Assembly: GCA_027492915.1 (NCBI GenBank)
Contig: JAPUDW010000248.1
Location: forward strand, 8,649 to 63,485
From: Bacteroidota bacterium
GTDB taxonomy: Bacteria > Chloroflexota > Anaerolineae > Aggregatilineales > Phototrophicaceae
Direction: 5' to 3'
DNA length: 54,837 bases
Part shown: positions 43,172 through 51,107 of the stretch, in pieces
How the letters are laid out: every line of letters starts with the position of its first letter
How positions within the stretch are numbered: position 1 is the first letter of the stretch
Notes under the pieces: model-generated
What the model was told of the DNA's origin: nothing
What the model saw: only the letters and a program-made list of their open reading frames with translations
Databases searched by the model: none
Translations under genes and position numbers: made by a program

Positions 43172-44461
43172 TCAGCCGTCTAAGCAGGATTGAATGTTGT
43201 CGTTGGCTGTGGTGAAAGCATCTGCGACCGATGAACCACCGACAATAACTGCGTCAAACGCATCGTTGATTTCGGTGCTGATCTGCCCAGCATACAAGCT
43301 GCCGCAGTCGCCGGGGAAGTAGGTGGGGGTAATGCCGTTCGCGCCGTTGTTCATGAAGGCTTCGATGTTATCTGGCGGGCCAGCGAGTGCCAGAATATCG
43401 GGGTCGTTACGCAGTGACTTGAGCAGAGGCATACCAGAGTAGTTCAGGGTGATGGCCTTCTGGGTTTCTGGTGAAAGCAAGCCCTTGATGAAGTCCCATG
43501 CCAACTGAGGATCTTTGGCATTCGCGGAGATGCTGAAGCCATAGGTACCCATACCGGTGATCTTCGTACCATCGGCGAAGCTGGGGATCACTTCAACGTC
43601 CCATTCGAAGGGTTGCGGGTCAAGCGCACGGATGCTCGACATCGGGCCGGGGATCGTGAACTGGAGGGCGCACTTACCGACCATGAAGCAATCTCCACCC
43701 GCATCAAAGTCAAACGGTTGGCCTACGCCATCGACCGTCCAAATGTTGGTGTAAGCTTCCAAGCCAGCCAATGATTCCGGTGAGCTGAGCAGCGCGGTTG
43801 TGCCATCTTCGCTCAGAACATCACCACCGAAGCCCTTGATCCACGGAACATAGGTCGCCCACCACTTGGTAGTGCCACCATTTGTTCCTGCGGGGAAGCA
43901 GTAAGCGCCGGTCACTTCGAGGATCGTCTTACAAGAAGCGATAATGTCATCCCATGTGGATTCAGGGGTGGGCAGCGGTGCGCCAGCTTGTTCGAACAGA
44001 GTCTTGTTGTAATACATGGTCACTACGTCGTAGGACGAGGGGATCATGTACAAGCCCTTGCCTTCAACTTTGCTCAGATCAAGCATGTTTTCATAGACAT
44101 CGGTGATGTCAAAGTTCGGATCAGCAGCAGCCAGAGGCTCCATATCGACCGAGATACCACCTTTGGCGAAGGGAACTACGAAGAGGTCAGCGGTAAAGAT
44201 GACATCGGCGAGTGAACCCGCAGCGGCCTGTGCAGCCAAGGTTACGTCGAGGGTTGCCCCATCCAGAACTTCGAACTTGACCGGAATATCAGGATGAAGG
44301 GCTTCGAACTGCTCGATGAGCATGGCATTTACGCCATCGATAAAGGTGCCTTGTTGTGAGGCAAAACGGAATTCTGTTGGGGTATCCTGCGCGACAGCGA
44401 CGCTTGCACCTACCGCAAATGCGGAAAGCATCAAGCCTAGAGCGATTTTTCTCATAAACAT
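43172..44461 (-). CDS. Sugar ABC importer, extracellular binding protein
   Basis: A 429-residue binding protein of the sugar type. Signal peptide RKIALGLMLSAFAVGASVAVAQ, no lipobox. TEFRFASQQGTFIDGVNAMLIEQFEALHPDIPVKFE, YMIPSSYDVVTMYYNKTLFEQAG and TWDDIIASCKTI are standard. ATG 44461 has GGAG 7 nt upstream; the ATG two codons later is less well placed. Supplies the substrate for the enzymes downstream; the ligand is unknown. Confidence 0.92.
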   Translation of the reverse strand: MFMRKIALGLMLSAFAVGASVAVAQDTPTEFRFASQQGTFIDGVNAMLIEQFEALHPDIPVKFEVLDGATLDVTLAAQAAAGSLADVIFTADLFVVPFAKGGISVDMEPLAAADPNFDITDVYENMLDLSKVEGKGLYMIPSSYDVVTMYYNKTLFEQAGAPLPTPESTWDDIIASCKTILEVTGAYCFPAGTNGGTTKWWATYVPWIKGFGGDVLSEDGTTALLSSPESLAGLEAYTNIWTVDGVGQPFDFDAGGDCFMVGKCALQFTIPGPMSSIRALDPQPFEWDVEVIPSFADGTKITGMGTYGFSISANAKDPQLAWDFIKGLLSPETQKAITLNYSGMPLLKSLRNDPDILALAGPPDNIEAFMNNGANGITPTYFPGDCGSLYAGQISTEINDAFDAVIVGGSSVADAFTTANDNIQSCLDG

Positions 44462-44556
44462 AGTTTTTCTCCGTAACTAAAACATATCGAAACTATATAA
44501 ACTTGGCTGACATCGTTAATGGATTGCAATCACCTCCTTTAAGGGCTAATGCATGT

Positions 44557-44781
44557 TTACGAAGATGCACTTTTATTTGGATCGGGAGGTATCGGTGCTG
44601 ATAATGACTGCAAACGACCAGCACGCGCGGTATTGTCAGGAGTAATGTCCTCAAAGATAATCAGGACAGACTCGCGCTTAGCGTTTCCGTCCTCAACGAG
44701 GGCATCGGTTATACGTTCTGCAACTTTTTGTTTTTGCTCAGAATCTCGACCGGGGTACCAATAAACAAAAACTGTTGGCAT
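44557..44781 (-). CDS. 4-oxalocrotonate-tautomerase-like small protein
   Basis: A 74-residue protein starting MPTVFVYWYPGRDSEQKQKVAERITDALVED. Pro directly after the initiator Met, the PGR motif and the helix that follows match the 4-OT family, where Pro1 is the catalytic base once Met is removed. Such enzymes tautomerise enol/keto acids. First gene of the minus-strand run, 95 bp ahead of the binding protein; the divergent GntR gene starts 112 bp away, so control by that regulator is likely. Confidence 0.8.
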   Translation of the reverse strand: MPTVFVYWYPGRDSEQKQKVAERITDALVEDGNAKRESVLIIFEDITPDNTARAGRLQSLSAPIPPDPNKSASS

Positions 44782-44830
44782 ATAAAACTTTCCAAAAACA
44801 AAATTTTTCTATAGAATGCATTAAGCGATT

Positions 44831-44857
44831 TTCGAAATTGTAAATTCGAATTTCGAA
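44831..44857. promoter_or_regulatory. Candidate GntR operator
   Basis: TTCGAAATT (44831-44839) and AATTTCGAA (44849-44857) are perfect inverted repeats, with the perfect palindrome AAATTCGAATTT (44842-44853) offset inside. The site lies between the tautomerase start and the GntR start, 37 nt from the GntR ATG, where an autoregulated operator shared with the sugar operon would be expected. Confidence 0.55.
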
Positions 44858-44893
44858 TCTGTCAACTCAAATGCACAAAATTAAGGACTGTTC

Positions 44894-45598
44894 ATGATTA
44901 CCAAATCGTTCGGCCCTATTGAAGATAGCCGACGCACACTCGCGGCACTGGTGCAAGAACGCATCCGTGAAGCGATTTTGAAACAAACGCTGAAACCGGG
45001 GGAGCGGATTGACCAAAATCAGCTTGCCGAGCAACTTCAGGTGAGTATGGCACCGATCCGCGAGGCTATGAAAAGCCTTGAGGCTGAAGGCTTGGTGACG
45101 ATTCAACCCCGGCGCGGTGCGTTTGTGGTCGAAGTTTCGATCACTGATATGGATAATCTGTACTTCACACGTGGGTTGATCGAGGGTGAGGCTATATTCC
45201 ATGCTGTCCCTCGTCTGACCGATACCCATTTCACCGCGCTGCAAAACATGACGACGGCCATGCGGCGGGCGACGGATGCCAACGACATCAATACCTATAT
45301 CTCCCTGAACCGCCAATTCCACACCATGATTTATACAGCGCTCGATAACCAACATTTGCTGCAAGTTATTCAAATGCTGTGGGAACGCAGCGAGCTTTAC
45401 CGCTTCCGCTACATGTTTGTAACCCATGACCACGAACGCATTCACCAAGAACATGATGACATCCTTGAAGCCTGCCGTAACCGCGATGCAGAACTGGCTA
45501 AACAGCGTGCGATTGATCACATCACCCTTACCCAGCACGCACTGCATGACCAGCTTAAGGGTGATGAATCGCACCGGGGTGAGTACCACGACCAATAA
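44894..45598 (+). CDS. GntR-family transcriptional regulator (FCD type)
   Basis: A 234-residue repressor/activator. N-terminal winged helix at about 15-80 (LVQERIREAILKQTLKPGERIDQNQLAEQLQVSMAPIREAMKSLEAEGLV) and a C-terminal all-helical FCD effector domain (LYFTRGLIEGEA ... LNRQFHTMIYTALDN ... HDDILEACRNRD), with probable metal-site His residues in RQFH and the HQEHDD region. AAGGA lies 6 nt before the ATG. Divergent from the sugar operon and next to an inverted repeat. Ligand probably a sugar acid or related metabolite. Ends 5 nt from the stop of the convergent SDR gene. Confidence 0.93.
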   Translation: MITKSFGPIEDSRRTLAALVQERIREAILKQTLKPGERIDQNQLAEQLQVSMAPIREAMKSLEAEGLVTIQPRRGAFVVEVSITDMDNLYFTRGLIEGEAIFHAVPRLTDTHFTALQNMTTAMRRATDANDINTYISLNRQFHTMIYTALDNQHLLQVIQMLWERSELYRFRYMFVTHDHERIHQEHDDILEACRNRDAELAKQRAIDHITLTQHALHDQLKGDESHRGEYHDQ

Positions 45599-45603
45599 GG
45601 CGG

Positions 45604-46353
45604 TTAGCCTGTACCACCCTTGACACTCCACACCGAGCCGGTGGTGTAGGTATTGCGTTCAGAACAGAGGAACTCAACCACTTCCGCCACTTCTTCTGCA
45701 TCCGAGTAGCGCCCGACCGGCGTTCCGGGGTTCGCAAGATGCTCGGCGGAAAAGCGCGGCACAACCATTTCCGTCAATGCACGTCCCGGTTCCACACCGT
45801 TGACGAACACACCCTGCTTGGGATAAGCGTTACCTAGCGCATTCACGAATGAAAATACGGCACCCTTCGAAACACCGTATGGAACCAAATTGGTGGCTCC
45901 ATGCCGTGCGCCAGAGGTGATGGTTACGCAGCGCCCCCAACCGCGTTCAAGCATGTGGGGAATGGCGGCCTGATGCGAATAGTAAACACCTGCCACATTA
46001 ATTTGCAGAACCCGTTGAAATTCGACAGCCGATTGTTCCAAGAACGGTTTCTCTTTGCCGAGGATACCGGCGCAGCAGACCAAAATATCCAACCGACCAA
46101 ATGTATCCACCGTCTGCGCGACCATATCCTGCACGGATTTCTCGTCGGATGTGTCAACTTTGATGTAAATCGCCTTCTGACCTAGCGCTTCAATCTGCTG
46201 AACAACTTCGCTGCCATCTATGATGTCCGCTACGACGACATCACGCCCTTCCTCGGCGATGCGTAAAGCACTCGCCCCACCGATACCCCTCGCTCCACCT
46301 GTAACGAGTGCAACGCGTCGTTCTTTTGGAGCGGCAAAACGTAAATTTGGCAT
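45604..46353 (-). CDS. SDR-family oxidoreductase
   Basis: A 249-residue classical SDR: RVALVTGGARGIGGASALRIA (about 13-33), ILVCCAG, catalytic ITSGARHGA and YGVSKGA, with SVWSVKGGTG at the end. It probably oxidises a free sugar at C1 or a polyol. It lies 14 nt after a Gfo/Idh/MocA gene on the same strand, so two dehydrogenases are made together, next to L-sugar mutarotase and lactonase-like genes. Substrate inferred only. Confidence 0.9.
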   Translation of the reverse strand: MPNLRFAAPKERRVALVTGGARGIGGASALRIAEEGRDVVVADIIDGSEVVQQIEALGQKAIYIKVDTSDEKSVQDMVAQTVDTFGRLDILVCCAGILGKEKPFLEQSAVEFQRVLQINVAGVYYSHQAAIPHMLERGWGRCVTITSGARHGATNLVPYGVSKGAVFSFVNALGNAYPKQGVFVNGVEPGRALTEMVVPRFSAEHLANPGTPVGRYSDAEEVAEVVEFLCSERNTYTTGSVWSVKGGTG

Positions 46354-46367
46354 TTAAAATTTATCCT

Positions 46368-47402
46368 TTATGTGTGTTCGACTAAAGTGGTTTTTCCGGT
46401 TTCAACTGACTGATAAAGTGCTTCAATAATCGCCATCGTTTTCAAATTATCGTGTCCCGATGTTGCTGGCGTTTTTCCATTTGCAACGCAGTCCAAGAAG
46501 TGCTTAACCTCATGTACAAACGACTGCCCATAATCGGCATTAGGCAAGCCCATCGATGTCAGGCCGTTTTTGTAGCCTTCGACTTCGGTACTATGCATGT
46601 GCCAGCCATTGATGTTGTTGATCATACCCTTTGTGCCGTAGAGGATAACTAACTCATGACTGGCGGTCGGGATGGGATTTTGATAAGCGGCGAAGGTAAA
46701 AAACGCCTCACCAATCGCGCCACTTTCAAATTCCATCGCGAAGGCGGCAATATCTTCAGTATCCATACCGGGGTTCAGACCAGAGGTGGAGTACAGCGCT
46801 GTGACACGCCGTACATCACCCAAAAATGAGCGCATGAGGTCAATCTTATGAATAGCGGTCGTACGGATTACACCGCCACCGGCCAGTTTCTTTGAAAATA
46901 ACCAGTGGCCTTCGGGGTAGCTTTTACTCAGGAATTGGTTGCCATCGATACGGGCGGCAATTACCCGACCGATTGCACCCTCATCCAGCCATTTTTTGAT
47001 CGGCGCGTGTTCTGGCAGGTATCGCTGATTCTGTGCCACCATAAACACCTTACCAACCTTATCCATCGCGGTGACCATTTCACGCGCTTCAGCGAGGTTC
47101 ATCGCCATCGGCTTTTCGAGCAGCACATGCTTACCCGCTTTAGCGGCAGCTAGAATAATCGGCGCGTGCAAAAAGTGCGGCGCACATACATCAACCACAT
47201 CTACCTGAGGGTTATCGATGACTGATTGCCAGTCGGTCGTGACGACTGCCGTACCGCCTAATTTCGCAGATGTATCCCGCGCAAGCTGTAAATTGTTGTC
47301 ACAGCACATGACAATTTCAGCCTCGTTACGCGATGCTTCGTACCCCGGCAAATGCGCCCTTGCCATTAACCCACAGCCAATCAACCCAACTCGAATAGTC
47401 AC
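46368..47402 (-). CDS. Gfo/Idh/MocA-family oxidoreductase
   Basis: A 344-residue member: VGLIGCGLMARAHLPGYE (NAD(P) site), VDVVDVCAPHFLHAPIILAA, the EKP motif (HVLLEKPMAMNLAEAREM) and the C-terminal sheet domain with LAGGGVIRTTAIHKIDLMRSFLG carrying the probable catalytic His. GTG start at 47402, preceded by AAGGTG. Similar in type but not closely to the 37561-38763 enzyme. Probably oxidises a sugar or its lactone/acid in the L-sugar pathway. Confidence 0.92.
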   Translation of the reverse strand: MTIRVGLIGCGLMARAHLPGYEASRNEAEIVMCCDNNLQLARDTSAKLGGTAVVTTDWQSVIDNPQVDVVDVCAPHFLHAPIILAAAKAGKHVLLEKPMAMNLAEAREMVTAMDKVGKVFMVAQNQRYLPEHAPIKKWLDEGAIGRVIAARIDGNQFLSKSYPEGHWLFSKKLAGGGVIRTTAIHKIDLMRSFLGDVRRVTALYSTSGLNPGMDTEDIAAFAMEFESGAIGEAFFTFAAYQNPIPTASHELVILYGTKGMINNINGWHMHSTEVEGYKNGLTSMGLPNADYGQSFVHEVKHFLDCVANGKTPATSGHDNLKTMAIIEALYQSVETGKTTLVEHT

Positions 47403-47444
47403 TATTTCACCTTTGCAATGTTAGCGATTAAGAATTGCTCTAAA

Positions 47445-47759
47445 TTAATCGAGATGAAAAACTTCCGGCCATTTGTCGCCGGGTATCGATGCGAAAAAGG
47501 GCTGCATGGCGGCTTGCCAGCGCGTGTTTACATCCTGTTCAGCCATGCAGGCATTCGCTGCCGCGAAGTCATTTGACTCCAAGTAGCCAAATACCATGCC
47601 GTCATCCCGCATGAACAATGAATAGTTGCGAAAGCCGCAGGCGCTTAATGCCTGTAACATCTCCGGCCACACATTCGCGTGCCAATGTTTATACTCTTCA
47701 ATCGCTTCAGGCTTTATGTGGAAAGCAAAACAGCTTCGATGGGGACTGGGATTAGACAA
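47445..47759 (-). CDS. rhaM: L-rhamnose mutarotase family protein, copy 1
   Basis: A small ferredoxin-fold protein of the L-rhamnose mutarotase family: CFAFHIKPEAIEEYKHWHANVWPEMLQAL, NYSLFMRDDGMVFGYLE, and the C-terminal EVFHLD. It interconverts alpha and beta anomers of L-rhamnose or a similar L-sugar. The frame is open eight codons further (TTG 47783), but TTG 47759, 8 nt after AAGG, gives 104 residues, the usual length. Divergent from the LacI regulator. A second copy is at 50787-51107. Confidence 0.85.
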   Translation of the reverse strand: MSNPSPHRSCFAFHIKPEAIEEYKHWHANVWPEMLQALSACGFRNYSLFMRDDGMVFGYLESNDFAAANACMAEQDVNTRWQAAMQPFFASIPGDKWPEVFHLD

Positions 47760-47947
47760 TTTTCCAACCTTAAATGTGACCAAATAAGCAATATATGTTA
47801 CTATTTACATGCACTTACACGAGTAATGGGTGCTTTTTCTATAATTAACACGCTGCGAGGGGCTTGTCAACAAATTGGTGAGCAGTTGCCTAAATGCAGC
47901 GCCCTTTTTAAACTTATTACACTTTTTAACTGGTAAATTTATCTATT

Positions 47948-49003
47948 ATGAAACGACCTACGCAACAGGATGTCGCCAAGCTGGCCGGAGTTTCCCGCGC
48001 TACGGTTTCATACGTGATTAACGGCCTCACCGATAGCTATGTAACGATCACGGACGAAACACGCGAACGGGTTATGCAGGCTATTGTTGAACTCGGTTAC
48101 CAACCAGACGCTACCGCACAATCGCTGCGTTCAGGTACAACCAACACGGTTGGTTTACTCATTCCTGATATGCATAATCCGCATTACTGGCAGATCGCGG
48201 CAGGGGTGGAAAGCGAACTGCAAACCAAGGGATTTGATGTTCTGCTAATGAGCGCGGCACTTGACCCAGAACGTGAACTCCACAGTGTCAAAACTCTTAC
48301 AAGACGGCGCATAGATGGCTTGATTCTGCTTCTTACCTACTACGACCAACTACGGGGTGAGCTTGACACACTGGTACAGCAGCGCAAACCGCTGGCACTG
48401 ATCGGAACAAGTGCTAGCAGCGTCGATATTGCCCGAACAAGCCACAAAGAAGGCGCTGTAGCCGTGATGAAGCACCTGCTTGAACTGGGGCACCGGCGCA
48501 TCGGGTTGGTATACGGCGTGGGTGCGGTTTACCCCGAACAGGGCACTGACCGACTGGTTGCCTACCGGCAGGGTTTGCAAAGTGTTGGGCTTGCAACCGA
48601 CGATTCCCTGATTCGCTACTGTGGAACTACTATTGATGAGGGGTACAAAGCGGGTTTAAGCTTACTTGACCACCCTGCTCCACCGACGGCGATCATTGTC
48701 ATCAACGATATGCTGGCGATGGGCGTGATGCGGGCAGTGAATGAGCGAGAACTACGAATACCCGATGACATTTCGATTGCGAGCTTTGACGACATTGAAA
48801 TGGCGGCTTACCTCAATCCGCCACTAACGACGGTTCATATTGACGCCGAAGAACTTGGCCGTGCAGCGACGCGGCTGATCTTTAGACGGATCAATGAGCC
48901 TGACCTGCCTCCGCAAGAGACTTTTGTTCCCGGTCACTTGATTATTCGAGGAACGACCGGCAAACCATCCTATCCATACTCTGTTAAAGGACAGCCATTA
49001 TGA
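47948..49003 (+). CDS. LacI-family transcriptional regulator
   Basis: A 351-residue repressor. The N-terminal helix-turn-helix and hinge (PTQQDVAKLAGVSRATVSYVINGL ... RERVMQAIVELGYQPDATAQSLRSG) are followed by the periplasmic-binding-protein-like effector domain (TVGLLIPDMHNPHYWQIAAGVESEL ... IASFDDIEMAAYLNPPLTTVHID). Its stop overlaps the start of the amidohydrolase gene (ATGA), so it is coupled to it and likely controls it together with the divergent mutarotase/oxidoreductase genes. I found no convincing CG-centred operator in the 190-bp upstream region. Confidence 0.95.
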   Translation: MKRPTQQDVAKLAGVSRATVSYVINGLTDSYVTITDETRERVMQAIVELGYQPDATAQSLRSGTTNTVGLLIPDMHNPHYWQIAAGVESELQTKGFDVLLMSAALDPERELHSVKTLTRRRIDGLILLLTYYDQLRGELDTLVQQRKPLALIGTSASSVDIARTSHKEGAVAVMKHLLELGHRRIGLVYGVGAVYPEQGTDRLVAYRQGLQSVGLATDDSLIRYCGTTIDEGYKAGLSLLDHPAPPTAIIVINDMLAMGVMRAVNERELRIPDDISIASFDDIEMAAYLNPPLTTVHIDAEELGRAATRLIFRRINEPDLPPQETFVPGHLIIRGTTGKPSYPYSVKGQPL

Positions 49004-49866
49004 TTATTGACAGCCATTCACACGCATGGCCGCTGTGGCCTTACCAACCACCGGTACCAGATGACGCGCATCGCGGGAAGATCGAGCAACTGCTCAATGA
49101 GATGGATCTGAATGGTGTCGATCAGGCGATGCTGGTTTGCGCACAGATCGAGCGTAATCCACGCAACAATGCTTACATCGCCCAACAAGTAGCGCGTTAC
49201 CCTACCCGTTTACACCAGATTGTTGACCACGATAGCGAGTGGTCGTCTACCTACAATCAACCGGGGTCAGCGGCACGCTTGCAGGCAATGATCGACCAAT
49301 GGCCGATTAAGGGCTTCACGCACTATCTTTCGCCCAATGATGACGGCGCATGGCTTTATTCGGATGAGGGTCAAGCGGTATTCAAGATCGCCGAGCAATA
49401 TAACCTGATCGTCAGCATCAGTACTTTAACGCATCACCAACCAGCGATACGCCGCGCTGCTGAAATGTTCCCAACAGTGCCGATCCTCATTCATCATATG
49501 GGATGGGTGAAAGTTGATGAACCTGCACCCCGTGAAGGACTGCAACAGGTGCTGGCTTCGGCCAAGCTACCGAACATCTACCTGAAGTTTTCGGGCTTTG
49601 CCTATGCTACAAGAACCAATTGGGATTACCCCTATACAGACACCCATGAGCTTTTCCGTGCCGAGTATGAACACTTTGGTGCTGACCGTTTGTGCTGGGG
49701 TTCGGATTACCCAGTGGTGCGGTTCTTTATGACTTACCGCCAATCATTGGAGGCTTTCCGGCGACATTGTACATTTATTCCTGAGCATGACCATGCAAAA
49801 ATTCTCGGTGGAAATCTTGAAAAGCTACTCAACGCCGTTACCGCACCGACCATTTCGAAAGAATGA
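49000..49866 (+). CDS. Amidohydrolase-family protein (sugar-lactonase-like)
   Basis: A 288-residue TIM-barrel amidohydrolase (amidohydrolase_2 type). IDSHSHAWP at the N-terminus gives the HxH metal motif; VPILIHHMGW, YLKFSGFAYATR and RLCWGSDYPV (catalytic Asp) are family marks. This group includes L-fucono-/L-rhamnono-lactonases and decarboxylases. Together with L-rhamnose mutarotase and SDR/Gfo dehydrogenases it fits the lactonase step of a non-phosphorylated L-sugar oxidation pathway; that link is inference. Coupled to LacI by ATGA. Confidence 0.87.
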   Translation: MIIDSHSHAWPLWPYQPPVPDDAHRGKIEQLLNEMDLNGVDQAMLVCAQIERNPRNNAYIAQQVARYPTRLHQIVDHDSEWSSTYNQPGSAARLQAMIDQWPIKGFTHYLSPNDDGAWLYSDEGQAVFKIAEQYNLIVSISTLTHHQPAIRRAAEMFPTVPILIHHMGWVKVDEPAPREGLQQVLASAKLPNIYLKFSGFAYATRTNWDYPYTDTHELFRAEYEHFGADRLCWGSDYPVVRFFMTYRQSLEAFRRHCTFIPEHDHAKILGGNLEKLLNAVTAPTISKE

Positions 49867-49949
49867 CCTGTGGCGGCGGCGGCGGCAGCAGGATACCAAT
49901 AAGTCCATCAGCTATCAGATGCGAGCTTAAGGAAAAGTTAGTTTATGGC

Positions 49950-49965
49950 GGCGAAGTCGGCGTCG
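49950..49965 (+). repeat. Family C word, copy 2
   Basis: GGCGAAGTCGGCGTCG, identical to 26806-26821. Confidence 0.6.
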
Positions 49966-50225
49966 CTATAAGTTCGTTTTCCGACATAAAAGTTGAAAAT
50001 ATTCGAAATGTTGCAGTTGAGCAGCAGTCAAATTTGCCAGATTTGCCGATTTTGCCGAGGGTTTGAGGGAGCGATGGCAGCAATTTCGGCAATGGCAAAA
50101 TCGTCTTGTACAAATAAGCGGAACAAGCGACAAATGCAGCACGACAAGCGGCGGCGCGAAATAAGTTGCTAAGATGCAGCGCCCCCTCCGTTGCTGACGC
50201 GATATCTACCCAGCCCTAAAGGAGG

Positions 50226-50354
50226 CTTGTCCGGTACTAATAGGCTTCTTAGGTTCCCTCGCATGAGGCTTAGCGCGGGGTCAGCTTCGCTGACTTCAGT
50301 CGGTGGGTACACCGACCCCCTAAGCAGCCATCATGCTACCTACGGCCAGACAAG
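50226..50354. repeat. Family A palindromic element, copy 1, with structured insert
   Basis: Ends CTTGTCCGG (50226-50234) and CCAGACAAG (50346-50354). Inner stem GCATGAGGCT (50261-50270) / AGCCATCATGC (50326-50336). The loop between them, 2-3 nt in the other copies, is here 55 nt and contains GTCAGC-TTC-GCTGAC (50280-50294) and GTCGGTG-GGTA-CACCGAC (50299-50316), enclosed by GGG/CCC and TAG/CTA pairs: a three-way junction on paper. The flank CTAAAGCGACTTCAAAA is shared with copy 2. Confidence 0.65.
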
Positions 50355-50527
50355 TCTGCTAAAGCGACTTCAAAAGGCAGATTTTGACACTGTAAAACAG
50401 GCTGGTTACCGTCTTTTCTCACACGAATTCTGACAAAACGAGTACCGCACTAGACTTAAAGGACTCCCTTCGGTCGCAAGCGAGAGGCTTAATACAATAA
50501 GATGGAGAAAAATGTGGTTACCCTAGA

Positions 50528-50687
50528 AACAGGATAGCAGAGGTTGCGGGTGAAAGGGTGACCATTTGGGCGACCATTTGGCAGCTTTTAAGCGGTGGCG
50601 GCGCTAACCATTTTGAGGGAGTGGGATTGTTAAGCACGTTGATATGCGGTTAGAAAATGGTTTGTGGCACAAACCTGATTTAAACCT
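50528..50687 (+). repeat. Family B dispersed element, copy 2 (160 bp)
   Basis: Same length as 27191-27350 and alignable throughout; AGCAGAG, GGGTGACCATTTGG, GACCATTTGG, AGCTTTTAAG, TGAGGGAG, ATTGTTAAGCA and AAAATGGTTTGTGGCACAAA are identical blocks. Confidence 0.65.
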
Positions 50688-50786
50688 AGATGATAATAAA
50701 CTGCGATTGAAGAATAGAATGGTCAAAAGGCGACATGGATGGTCGCCTTTAGTCATGTATAAGGTATGAAATGGCGAAGCTTTAGA

Positions 50787-51107
50787 CTAATCGAGGTGGA
50801 ATACCTCTTCAATTTCCATCATATTCTGGTCAGGGCGACCGGAGAGCGCCTCGAAATATGGCCCCATAAACTCCTGCCACTTGAGGTTGATCTCTTCCTT
50901 CGCCATACCCGCGTTTGACGCTTCAAAGCTTTCTGCCGCTTCGAAATAGCCGAACATGAGGCCATCATCGCGCAGAAAGAGGCTGTAGTTATGCCAGCCG
51001 TTACGGCGCAGAGCGTCGAGCATGTCCGGCCAGACAGCCTCGTGATGCTTCTTATATTCGGGAATTCTGTCACGCTTGACTTGCAGTAAAAAACCTACTC
51101 GTTTCAT
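50787..51107 (-). CDS. rhaM: L-rhamnose mutarotase family protein, copy 2
   Basis: A 106-residue paralogue of the protein at 47445: VGFLLQVKRDRIPEYKKHHEAVWPDMLDAL, NYSLFLRDDGLMFGYFE and EEVFHLD. Interconverts anomers of an L-sugar such as L-rhamnose. It has five extra residues before the C-terminal motif (RPDQNMM). ATG start with GGAAGAAA upstream. It lies downstream of the arabinose/fucose-isomerase-like gene on the same strand, but 546 bp of repeats lie between, so it may have its own promoter. Confidence 0.88.
   Translation of the reverse strand: MKRVGFLLQVKRDRIPEYKKHHEAVWPDMLDALRRNGWHNYSLFLRDDGLMFGYFEAAESFEASNAGMAKEEINLKWQEFMGPYFEALSGRPDQNMMEIEEVFHLD

Larger units (their letters stand above)
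49867..50786. repeat. Repeat-rich gene-free spacer (920 bp)
   Basis: No credible gene. In order: a GGC/GCG-rich run right after the stop (49869-49890); family C word (49950-49965); words built on TTTGCC/GGCAAA and GTTTGAGGGAGC (50030-50105); a family A element with a structured insert (50226-50354) and its trailing CTAAAGCGACTTCAAAA; a TTCGGTCGCAAGCGA stretch (about 50470-50485); and family B copy 2 (50528-50687). The AT-rich last 100 bp before the second mutarotase gene show a GGCGAC...GTCGCC pairing (about 50731-50750) that could act as its terminator. Confidence 0.55.

Noticed and set aside
44867..45631. 254-residue open frame on the minus strand
   Set aside because: It is the antisense of the GntR gene, which has a clear winged helix, FCD domain and ribosome site; the antisense protein resembles nothing.
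50226..50354. tRNA or known riboswitch in the branched insert
   Set aside because: Three stems are present, but no anticodon arm, T-loop TTCRA sequence, CCA-end acceptor pairing or riboswitch core I recognise.
50191..50433. 80-residue open frame in the spacer
   Set aside because: It runs through the family A element and its structured insert; no protein-like sequence.
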